From Thermoprotei archaeon (GTDB taxonomy: Archaea > Thermoproteota > Thermoprotei_A > Sulfolobales > Desulfurococcaceae), in contig QMWW01000062.1 of the NCBI GenBank assembly GCA_003661825.1, positions 1 through 6,961 of the forward strand: a stretch of DNA of 6,961 bases. The letters run 5' to 3'. The translations under genes were made by a program, and so were the position numbers. Below the pieces are notes generated by a model. It saw nothing but the letters and a program-made list of their open reading frames with translations, did no database searches and had not been told where the DNA came from. This document shows, piece by piece, positions 1 to 5,210 of this stretch (positions within the stretch are counted from its first letter, which is position 1; each line of letters begins with the position of its first letter).

Positions 1-120
1 GGGCAAGAAGTTACAGACGAAGTACTCGATACCTATAGTAAAAGCCTGTATTTCGATGAGGCAGAGAATAGGCTACACGTACAGAAAGCCGTAATGTCTA
101 TGATAATGGGGCATAGATAA
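1..120 (+). CDS. C-terminal end of an unidentified protein (5' truncated)
   Basis: Frame 1 is open from the first base to a TAA at 118-120 and gives a 39-residue tail with charged and amphipathic character, ending in ...SMIMGHR. I do not recognise the family, and 39 residues are too few to assign one. Frame 2 is also open up to a TAA at 92-94. I prefer frame 1 because its first codon positions are clearly richer in purines, as in real crenarchaeal genes, and because its stop lies 33 bases before the next gene with that gene's ribosome binding site in between. The close spacing suggests co-transcription with the downstream glycosylase gene, but no functional link can be read from the fragment. 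Confidence 0.5.
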   Translation, partial: GQEVTDEVLDTYSKSLYFDEAENRLHVQKAVMSMIMGHR

Positions 121-153
121 GCAATACATTAAGCTTGCTCGCGAGGAAAGAGT

Positions 154-1119
154 TTGAAGAAGTTTTTTATAACTGGCATAAACTATCCCCTCAGCCTATA
201 CTACTCATATTTGCTCCCTCTTTTCAGAATCGATAAACTAGGAGGTAGGGCTCTAGAATTTACAAAAGTCTATGGAGAGTGTAGAGGGCTTAAGTGCTTA
301 TATAAAGACAGCACCTTAGAGTGCTATGTGCCGAGCAGCTGTAGTGAAGAAAGTTTACAAGGACTTCTCGGTATAAAGCTGAAGCCTATAATTGACAAGC
401 TACTACACAAGCTATCGCTGAAAAAGAGAGTAAAAGTGTTGAAGGAGTTTACACTAGTATTTAGTCCTAAGGACAGGGCATATGTGTTTACCTCTATATA
501 CTTATCTAGGAATACAGACTACTACGCTAATACCGTTAAGTGGATGAAGTCTGTTATAGCTAATAAGTGTCTTGATACGCCTACTAGATGTTTAGGTCTT
601 TACAAGTCCTATCAGTACCGCGAATACCTAAAAGCCATCCCAGCCTTAAAGACAATAATTTACAAGAATAAAAGCGCCTTAGACGAAGCAGCTGAATTAA
701 TGGGGATCAGGGGTTTTGGTGTAAAGTCTGCTATGGCATACCTCTTACACGCCTATGGAATGACGCACTATGCACCAATAGATAGACACTACGAACGAAT
801 TCTAACTAGAATAGGTATCTCCGGAAAGAAGCCGAGCAAGAGCCAATGTATTAAGGCAAGGCTTAGATGCGTAGATTGCCTATTTAGTCAAGAGTGCATC
901 TACGGTATCGCGTCCAAAAGGCTAGGCCGTTTTAATGGTGTGCTTCAATCCATAGGATACACCTATAGTAGAGTACACGAGGTAGTATCTGGAAGGATAA
1001 AACCGAGACATTTTGAAGAGGAAATCCTATTCGGTATAGACATAGAGCTACTTGTACTTGAAGCAGAAGAGCTTTTCGAAGAGATACGGGAAAGGTTAAG
1101 ATGGAGTATTCAGCTATAG
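154..1119 (+). CDS. HhH-GPD DNA glycosylase/AP lyase with EndoIII-type Fe-S cysteine loop
   Basis: A 321-residue base-excision repair enzyme that probably removes damaged bases and cuts the abasic site. The helix-hairpin-helix lies near residues 182-193 (GIRGFGVKSA). K191 aligns with the EndoIII Schiff-base lysine, and D210 in PIDRHYERI aligns with its catalytic aspartate, so a bifunctional glycosylase/lyase is expected. C232-x6-C239-x2-C242-x5-C248 has exactly the EndoIII [4Fe-4S] spacing. However, it lies only 22 residues after D210 and is followed by about 73 more residues, whereas in EndoIII it is at the extreme C-terminus. The RLGRFNGVLQSIGY segment (257-270) resembles the last HhH-GPD helix of OGG-type enzymes. 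The N-terminal part has further cysteines (C43, C48, C57, C63). The TTG start is chosen because GAGG at 143-146 precedes it by seven bases. The 3' end overlaps the radical SAM frame by 19 bases. The substrate base cannot be named; fold and activity class are secure, subfamily is not. Confidence 0.85.
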   Translation: MKKFFITGINYPLSLYYSYLLPLFRIDKLGGRALEFTKVYGECRGLKCLYKDSTLECYVPSSCSEESLQGLLGIKLKPIIDKLLHKLSLKKRVKVLKEFTLVFSPKDRAYVFTSIYLSRNTDYYANTVKWMKSVIANKCLDTPTRCLGLYKSYQYREYLKAIPALKTIIYKNKSALDEAAELMGIRGFGVKSAMAYLLHAYGMTHYAPIDRHYERILTRIGISGKKPSKSQCIKARLRCVDCLFSQECIYGIASKRLGRFNGVLQSIGYTYSRVHEVVSGRIKPRHFEEEILFGIDIELLVLEAEELFEEIRERLRWSIQL

Positions 1120-1931
1120 TAATACAGCAATACTATGGGTTTAAGGTCAGCTTGCCTGGCATGGATCCATTCAAGATAGCTAGCATTGTAAAAGACAAAA
1201 TTACCAGAAGAAGAGGAGGTACAGAGGAACTCAGGTACTATAGATTCCGTGGTGGCAAATGGTATGGAGGGATAGCTACAGGAGATGTTGTTGGATGTAA
1301 TCTTAGGTGTAAGTTTTGCTGGAGCTGGAGATATAGCTACTATACCAATAAAGGCTTCTTCTGCAGACCCGAAGAAGCGTTTAACAGGATGCTAAATATC
1401 GCGGAGAAAAGAGGCTACCGCTACGTTAGGCTAAGCGGCGGTGAACCAACTATAGCGAAGGATCACCTACTAGACCTCTTAAAGCTATTTAGTGAAACTA
1501 AGTACACATTCATACTTGAAACAAACGGTTTACTACTTGGAAGAGATATGAGATATGCTAGAGATCTAGCTAATTATCACAACATAGTTGTTCGCATATC
1601 CTTTAAAGGGACAACACCTCTAGAATTCGAGTATTTAACAGGCGCTAGCAGAGAGTTCTATGAATACCAGTTTAGGGCCTTAATTAATTTATTAGAAGCA
1701 GGTTTTAAACCCGGTGAAGAGTTCTATGCAGCAGCTATGCTTAGCTTTTCTCCAAAGGAAAACGTAGAGAAGTTCTTGAGAAAACTGGCCAGTATACATC
1801 CAGTACTAGCTGAAGACATTGATATTGAGTACGTAATTCTCTATCCACATGTAGTACAGCTTCTTAGAAAGAATAAGCTAAAACCCTTGATAGCATACAG
1901 GCCAAATGGAATACCAGATTTCATGATTTAG
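1101..1931 (+). CDS. Radical SAM protein of unknown substrate (PFL-activase/MoaA-like core)
   Basis: A 276-residue radical SAM protein. C66-x3-C70-x2-C73 (in GCNLRCKFCW) is the canonical motif holding the [4Fe-4S] cluster that cleaves S-adenosylmethionine. GGEP at 113-116 is the SAM amino-group motif, and ETNG at 140-143 matches the strand that follows it in pyruvate-formate-lyase-activase-like members. Only one other cysteine (C88) is present, so there is no SPASM or auxiliary-cluster domain. The lead-in YYRFRGGKWYGGIATGD is, from memory, typical of small uncharacterised archaeal members. The first ATG at 1101 lies inside the upstream glycosylase gene. Two later starts are possible: TTG at 1152, four bases after AAGGT (1143-1147), and ATG at 1161; both would remove the overlap. 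The arrangement points to co-transcription with the glycosylase. Whether it modifies a protein, RNA or small molecule cannot be told. Confidence 0.85.
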   Translation: MEYSAIVIQQYYGFKVSLPGMDPFKIASIVKDKITRRRGGTEELRYYRFRGGKWYGGIATGDVVGCNLRCKFCWSWRYSYYTNKGFFCRPEEAFNRMLNIAEKRGYRYVRLSGGEPTIAKDHLLDLLKLFSETKYTFILETNGLLLGRDMRYARDLANYHNIVVRISFKGTTPLEFEYLTGASREFYEYQFRALINLLEAGFKPGEEFYAAAMLSFSPKENVEKFLRKLASIHPVLAEDIDIEYVILYPHVVQLLRKNKLKPLIAYRPNGIPDFMI

Positions 1932-1985
1932 TCAAGAAGTTATTAAACACTAACAGGATATTTACTCTTTATACGTTTTAGAAGG

Positions 1986-2038
1986 AAGCCTTATTTATTA
2001 ACCGCTTTAAATAAATTAATCACTATCAACACCAGGTG
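1986..2038 (+). promoter_or_regulatory. Promoter region and ribosome binding site of carbamate kinase gene
   Basis: The 115-base gap after the radical SAM gene begins with a T-rich stretch (1961-1980) that may end the upstream transcript. Two TATA-like boxes follow: CTTATTTATT at about 1990-1999 behind the purine-rich GGAAGC, and CTTTAAATA at 2005-2013. The first places the transcription start near 2018-2022 and leaves the ribosome binding site AGGTG (2034-2038) inside the leader. The second would start transcription on top of it. I therefore prefer the first, without certainty. Confidence 0.45.
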
Positions 2039-2046
2039 CTAGATCT

Positions 2047-3009
2047 ATGGAAAAGTACATTGTAGTAGCTGTTGGTGGTAATGCTTTCCAAACCAAGAAC
2101 GAGCGAGGAAGCCCCGAAAGCTACTGGGAGCATGCACGTCGAAGCGCTGATTTCTTAGTACGTATAGTGGAAGACGGGTATAGGGTTGCTATAACCCATG
2201 GCAACGGTCCTCAGGTGGGAATAATAGCTGAGTGGATGCTAGCAGGTAAATCAGCAAAGGGTTTGCCTGTAATGACACTAGATATAGCTGGTGCGATGAG
2301 CCAGGGCTGGCTAGGATACTTGCTTCAACAAACCATCTACAACAAGCTCATAGAGAAAGGATTACTTGGTAAATCCGTGAAAGGGGTTATAACAGTAATC
2401 ACTCAAACCGTAGTGGATAGAGGAGATCCAGCGTTTATGAACCCTACTAAGTTCATTGGACCATGGTATAGTGAAGAAGAAGCCAAGAAGTTAGCTAAAG
2501 AACATGGATGGGTTGTTAAACCTGATCCAAGAGGAGGATGGAGGAGAGTAGTACCTTCACCTAACCCTACTAGACAAATCGAAATCGACGCCATAAAGAA
2601 GTTGCTTAGTGAAGGATATATAGTTATAGCCAGTGGTGGAGGAGGAATACCGGTGTATGTAGACGAGGAAGGAAAGCTAAGGGGAGTAGAGGCAGTTATA
2701 GATAAGGATCTAGCTGGCGAGAGACTGGCATCTGCTATCGGTGCCGAAATATTCATGATACTAACCGATATAGACAAGGTATACCTCAACTATGGAACTC
2801 CTAGGCAAAAGGCGATAGACGTGATGACGGTATCAGAAGCCAAAAAATATTATGAGGAGGGGCACTTTAAGCCTGGAAGTATGGGTCCAAAGGTCTTAGC
2901 AGCTATAAGGTTTGTAGAGGATGGAGGTAAGGAAGCTATTATAGCTCATTTATTTCAAGCATATGAAGCGCTTAGAGGTAAAGCAGGGACAAGGATAGTT
3001 CCAGGGTAA
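2047..3009 (+). CDS. arcC: Carbamate kinase
   Basis: A full-length 320-residue member of the amino-acid kinase fold (family usually about 310-315). It interconverts carbamoyl phosphate + ADP and carbamate + ATP in the cytoplasm. Visible motifs are GGNA (10-13), HGNGPQVG (51-58), the SGGGGIPV glycine-rich turn (196-203), VIDKDLAGERLA (217-228), the nucleotide-binding segment TDIDKVY (240-246) and GSMGPKV (277-283). The ATG at 2047 follows AGGTG by eight bases. In Pyrococcus the related enzyme was studied as a carbamoyl-phosphate-forming synthetase, so the direction in vivo is open: ATP production from carbamoyl phosphate in catabolism, or carbamoyl phosphate supply for pyrimidine and arginine synthesis. 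No carbamoyltransferase or arginine deiminase lies next to it in this window. The downstream amidohydrolase and PreA-like genes favour a role in nitrogen-base catabolism, but this is inferred from position only. Confidence 0.95.
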   Translation: MEKYIVVAVGGNAFQTKNERGSPESYWEHARRSADFLVRIVEDGYRVAITHGNGPQVGIIAEWMLAGKSAKGLPVMTLDIAGAMSQGWLGYLLQQTIYNKLIEKGLLGKSVKGVITVITQTVVDRGDPAFMNPTKFIGPWYSEEEAKKLAKEHGWVVKPDPRGGWRRVVPSPNPTRQIEIDAIKKLLSEGYIVIASGGGGIPVYVDEEGKLRGVEAVIDKDLAGERLASAIGAEIFMILTDIDKVYLNYGTPRQKAIDVMTVSEAKKYYEEGHFKPGSMGPKVLAAIRFVEDGGKEAIIAHLFQAYEALRGKAGTRIVPG

Positions 3010-3078
3010 GCCCAGACTGTTATGATGCAGGAAAGTTGGTTGAACCTGTCACATTAAGGTAGATGGACAACGATGAAG

Positions 3079-3090
3079 CAAAATTTAAAG
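3079..3090 (+). promoter_or_regulatory. Candidate TATA element ahead of possible guide RNA
   Basis: CAAAATTTAAAG is an A-rich BRE-like stretch followed by TTTAAA. Archaeal transcription usually starts about 25 bases downstream, here near 3110-3116, just before the C-box-like sequence at 3121. There is no convincing protein gene that this box could serve. The call stands or falls with the RNA candidate. Confidence 0.3.
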
Positions 3091-3116
3091 TTGGATCTAG
3101 GTTATGCCTTAATGTA

Positions 3117-3180
3117 CACAGGGATGAAGAAGCTGAGCTACTCTGATGAATACTAGATGAAGAACAGGGGTTCTGACCAG
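3117..3180 (+). ncRNA. Candidate C/D box guide sRNA (low confidence)
   Basis: This non-coding stretch between carbamate kinase and the amidohydrolase can be read as a C/D sRNA: C box GGGATGA (3121-3127, one mismatch to RTGATGA), D' box CTGA (3143-3146), degenerate C' box TAGATGA (3154-3160), a guide of exactly 12 bases (3161-3172) and D box CTGA (3173-3176). A TATA-like box lies about 35 bases upstream of the C box and a TTTT follows at 3182-3185. The sequence before D' (GCTGAGCTAC) is complementary to GTAGCTCAGC, a common tRNA D-arm sequence. By the N+5 rule it would address G10. Weak points are the degenerate C and C' boxes, a 15-base first guide interval, a 7-base D'-C' spacer and no clear terminal stem. 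Confidence 0.3.
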
Positions 3181-3195
3181 ATTTTCCGGCATTGC

Positions 3196-3209
3196 CCAAG
3201 ATTTATTAT
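3196..3209 (+). promoter_or_regulatory. Candidate BRE/TATA of the amidohydrolase gene
   Basis: CCAAG followed by ATTTATTAT (3201-3209) fits an archaeal BRE/TATA pair. The expected transcription start is near 3228-3232, within the 12-bp tandem repeat, leaving a leader of about 35-40 bases that carries the ribosome binding site GAGGT (3256-3260). This argues against starting translation upstream of 3228. Confidence 0.45.
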
Positions 3210-3226
3210 GTATCCAGGACAGAGAG

Positions 3227-3251
3227 CAATAGTAAGTACAATAGTAAGTAC
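3227..3251 (+). repeat. 12-bp tandem direct repeat, two copies
   Basis: CAATAGTAAGTA occurs twice head to tail (3227-3238 and 3239-3250) and a further C starts a third copy. It lies between the TATA-like box and the ribosome binding site of the amidohydrolase gene, around the likely transcription start. It could be a regulator site or a slippage duplication. Confidence 0.8.
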
Positions 3252-3255
3252 CTTA

Positions 3256-3260
3256 GAGGT
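3256..3260 (+). promoter_or_regulatory. Ribosome binding site deciding the amidohydrolase start
   Basis: GAGGT lies six bases before the ATG at 3267 and selects that codon over the in-frame TTG at 3192. The TTG would add 25 residues encoded largely by the tandem repeat and unlike the normal N-terminus of this family. Confidence 0.65.
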
Positions 3261-3266
3261 TATTAT

Positions 3267-4667
3267 ATGGTGCTGAGAATGGTGCGTCAAAAGATCTCTC
3301 TTCTAATAAATAACGGCTTAGTAGTTACACTAGACCCTGAAATGAGAGTAATAGATAATGGATACTTAGCTATAGATGAAGATAGAATAGTCGATATAGG
3401 TAAGGGAGACGGGAAAGATAGATATGTTGCAGAGAAAGTTATAGATGCCGGTAAAGGCATTATACTTCCGGGTCTGCTTAATGCGCACACCCATCTTTAC
3501 GGGATCCTGCTACGAGCAAGCCCCTGGTTCTCAAAGATAGAGCCGCCAACAGATTTTCATCAGAACCTACAGAGGATTTGGTGGGTTTTAGACGTGCTTC
3601 TTAGGCATGAAGATGCTTATGCTTCAGCCCTCATAGGGTCCATAGAACTCGTTAAATCCGGCGTAACCATGTTTCTAGACACATATAGTGGTCCTAATAG
3701 CATAGCTGGGGTTCTTGATTACATTGAGAAGGGGATAAGAGAAGTTGGCTTAAAAGCTTTGATCTCGTTCGAAGCTACACAGCGTAGAAGCCTTAGAGAG
3801 GGTTTTGAAGGCCTAGCAGAAAATGAGAGATTTATTAGGAAAAACAATAGAGACAAGTCGAACCCCGTAAGAGGCTTATTCTGTCTTCATGCTAGCTTCA
3901 CCGTTAAGGACGAGTTATTCAAAAAGGCGCGTGAGCTGGCTAGTAAATACGGTGCGTTGCTTACTATACATGCGGAGGAAGGGATGATCGACGTCATGCA
4001 TAACATTGAGAGGTATGGATTAAGACCTATTGAACGGATGGAAAAACTAGGTTTCCTGGGAAATGACGTCATACTAGCACACGTAGTCCATGTTACTAGA
4101 GAAGAGCTTTCAATCATTGCTAAATCCGGTACACATGTAGCACATAATGCTATGAGCAATATGCTCAACGCTGTCGGTGTAGCGCCTGTCCCAGAAATGA
4201 TCGAGCTGGGAATAAATGTGGGTATAGGAAATGACGGCTATGTATTTGATCAATTCGAAAACATGAGAACAACCTATCTACTACATAAGGTTAGTAAAAG
4301 AGATCCACGGGTGCTGGCCCCCATTGATGTAATCATGATGAGTACTATAAATGTTGCAAGAATGTTCCACATGGAGAAACAGCTAGGTAGCCTTGAGAGG
4401 GGGAAGAAAGCAGATATAGTAATTATCAAGCCAAATGAGCTACCCACACCTCTAACTACTAACACCGTATACGGACATATCAGTAATAGGAGTAGCAGTA
4501 AAGACGTAGACACCGTATTAGTGAACGGCGAGATAGTTCTAGAGAATCGCAAGCTGACGAAACTAGATGAAGCTAAAGCGCGGGAATACATACATAGAGT
4601 AGTAGAGAGGCTATGGGATAGACTAGAAAGTAGCGGCAAATACCAGTTAGATGTTCTAGAGCTCTAA
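3267..4667 (+). CDS. SsnA-like metal-dependent amidohydrolase/deaminase
   Basis: A 466-residue cytoplasmic enzyme of the ATZ/TRZ branch of the amidohydrolase superfamily, which hydrolyses C-N or C-Cl bonds on heterocycles (guanine, SAH, cytosine or triazine type substrates). The N-terminal beta-sandwich half starts at LLINNGLVVTLD. The barrel carries H74-T-H76 (metal ligands), H235-A-E-E238 (metal ligand and the expected catalytic Glu of the HxxE motif), H272/H275 in AHVVHV, and D323 in GNDG (metal ligand and base). The C-terminal LERGKKADIVII returns to the sandwich. The segment NLQRIWWVLDVLLRHEDAY (100-118) followed by a Thr-rich strand is, from memory, characteristic of SsnA. The start is set by GAGGT at 3256-3260; a second ATG at 3279 is possible. 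The carbamate kinase upstream and PreA-like gene downstream suggest purine or pyrimidine catabolism. All catalytic residues look intact; the substrate is unknown. Confidence 0.85.
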   Translation: MVLRMVRQKISLLINNGLVVTLDPEMRVIDNGYLAIDEDRIVDIGKGDGKDRYVAEKVIDAGKGIILPGLLNAHTHLYGILLRASPWFSKIEPPTDFHQNLQRIWWVLDVLLRHEDAYASALIGSIELVKSGVTMFLDTYSGPNSIAGVLDYIEKGIREVGLKALISFEATQRRSLREGFEGLAENERFIRKNNRDKSNPVRGLFCLHASFTVKDELFKKARELASKYGALLTIHAEEGMIDVMHNIERYGLRPIERMEKLGFLGNDVILAHVVHVTREELSIIAKSGTHVAHNAMSNMLNAVGVAPVPEMIELGINVGIGNDGYVFDQFENMRTTYLLHKVSKRDPRVLAPIDVIMMSTINVARMFHMEKQLGSLERGKKADIVIIKPNELPTPLTTNTVYGHISNRSSSKDVDTVLVNGEIVLENRKLTKLDEAKAREYIHRVVERLWDRLESSGKYQLDVLEL

Positions 4668-4849
4668 TACTACTAGTCAAAACATTAATACTTAAGCAAG
4701 GCCTAATAGCTTGCAGAATAGGTTATTGTTATCACTATATTTTGGAGAAATGAAATAATTATATAGTATAGAAAGTTATCATTAATTCTCAATAGTCTAT
4801 AGTACGTAGTAATAGTTGATGCTAACTAACAGATTGTTTTTTACTATAT
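4668..4849. other. AT-rich intergenic stretch, no gene seen
   Basis: First part of the 254-base gap between the amidohydrolase and cren7. All frames are closed within short distances. I see a weak 5-bp inverted repeat (GCAAG 4696-4700 / CTTGC 4710-4714), several TATAGTA-like words and the T-tract at 4837-4842, but no RNA gene or start codon with a ribosome binding site. Confidence 0.6.
4837..4842 (+). terminator. T-tract, likely end of upstream transcription
   Basis: Six consecutive T residues follow AGATTG in the gap between the amidohydrolase gene and the cren7 promoter. Archaeal transcription commonly ends at such T-runs without a required hairpin. It lies 170 bases after the amidohydrolase stop, so an earlier stop site is possible. 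Confidence 0.35.
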
Positions 4850-4850
4850 C

Positions 4851-4885
4851 AAAGTTTTATATAGTTATAAGTAAAAGTTTAATAT
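4851..4885 (+). promoter_or_regulatory. Two near-identical BRE/TATA elements of cren7
   Basis: AAAGTTTTATAT (4851-4862) and AAAGTTTAATAT (4874-4885) differ at one of 12 positions and lie 23 bases apart. Each fits the archaeal BRE+TATA pattern. The upstream box would start transcription near 4885 (leader about 37 bases); the downstream one near 4906-4908 (leader about 15 bases, just enough to hold the ribosome binding site). Both are candidates for a strong dual promoter. Confidence 0.5.
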
Positions 4886-4911
4886 CCATTAACACTATAT
4901 TATTTGGATAA

Positions 4912-4917
4912 GGTGAT
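4912..4917 (+). promoter_or_regulatory. Ribosome binding site deciding the cren7 start
   Basis: GGTGAT, the full complement of the archaeal 16S rRNA 3' end, lies four bases before the GTG at 4922. It rules against the in-frame TTG at 4904, whose first codons would contain this site. The same sequence and spacing recur before the pgk GTG start. Confidence 0.75.
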
Positions 4918-4921
4918 AACA

Positions 4922-5116
4922 GTGGCTACTAAGCCTTGTAAAGACGCTATCCGGGTAAAAACCCCTACTGGTAAGGAGCTCGAGCTAGTTCCGAAAAAAG
5001 TATGGAGGCTAAGCCCCGGCGGCAGGAAAGGTGTTAAAATAGGCTTATTCCAAGACCCCGAAACTGGTAAATACTTTAGATACAAGGTACCTGATGAATA
5101 CCCAGAGTGCGGTTAG
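4922..5116 (+). CDS. cren7: Chromatin protein Cren7
   Basis: A 64-residue version of Cren7 (family about 60 residues), an abundant SH3-like DNA-binding protein that bends and constrains DNA in crenarchaea. The match is strong across the whole length: VKTPTGKELELVPKKVW, GRKGVKIGLF and DPETGKYFRYKVPDEYP all follow the family. W28 and L30 correspond to Trp26 and the intercalating Leu28 of the Sulfolobus protein. Lysines and arginines (K25, K26, R35, K36, K39) line the DNA face. The GTG start follows GGTGAT by four bases, and the longer TTG start at 4904 is unlikely. Two cysteines flank the fold, C6 and C63; the Sulfolobus protein as I remember it has none. It appears to be transcribed alone, with its own twin TATA boxes upstream and a T-tract downstream, and has no functional tie to its metabolic neighbours. 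Confidence 0.97.
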   Translation: MATKPCKDAIRVKTPTGKELELVPKKVWRLSPGGRKGVKIGLFQDPETGKYFRYKVPDEYPECG

Positions 5117-5154
5117 CTACGAACTAGTATTGATATTTAGCGATATAACTTAAC

Positions 5155-5160
5155 TTTTTT
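5155..5160 (+). terminator. T-tract terminator of cren7
   Basis: A run of six T residues 38 bases after the cren7 stop, followed by AAATTT and then the next promoter. It fits an archaeal T-tract terminator for a single-gene transcript. Confidence 0.5.
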
Positions 5161-5170
5161 AAATTTCTCC

Positions 5171-5185
5171 GCAAAAGCTTTAATC
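5171..5185 (+). promoter_or_regulatory. BRE/TATA of the PreA-like gene
   Basis: GCAAAAG followed by CTTTAATC (5178-5185) is a good archaeal BRE/TATA pair. The expected transcription start is about 5205-5210, right at the TTG start codon (5211). The message would then be leaderless or nearly so, and the GTG at 5202 would probably lie outside it. Confidence 0.5.
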
Positions 5186-5210
5186 TATACAGTTTTCTCA
5201 GGTGTACATA

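Noticed and set aside
2403..2789. 128-codon minus-strand open frame inside carbamate kinase
   Set aside because: It runs antisense to a highly conserved gene, is rich in Ser/Ile/Pro as expected of an antisense shadow, and shows no family motif.
3063..3146. 27-codon frame after carbamate kinase, in the same frame as the amidohydrolase
   Set aside because: The AAGGT is only two bases from the ATG, the product is not recognisable, and three stops separate it from the amidohydrolase; shared frame is likely chance.
3192..3266. N-terminal extension of the amidohydrolase from TTG 3192
   Set aside because: No ribosome binding site, overlaps the TATA-like box and tandem repeat, gives a repeat-derived peptide (NSKYNSKY), whereas ATG 3267 has GAGGT at good spacing.
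3887..4639. Minus-strand open frames (3887-4168 and 4274-4639) inside the amidohydrolase
   Set aside because: Low-complexity Ser/Leu-rich translations opposite a conserved gene with intact catalytic residues.
4696..4714. GCAAG/CTTGC inverted repeat after the amidohydrolase
   Set aside because: Only five pairs with a nine-base loop and no T-run directly after it; too weak to call a terminator.
4904..4921. TTG 4904 as cren7 start (six more residues)
   Set aside because: The GGTGAT ribosome binding site lies inside it, pointing to GTG 4922, which also matches the family's N-terminus length.
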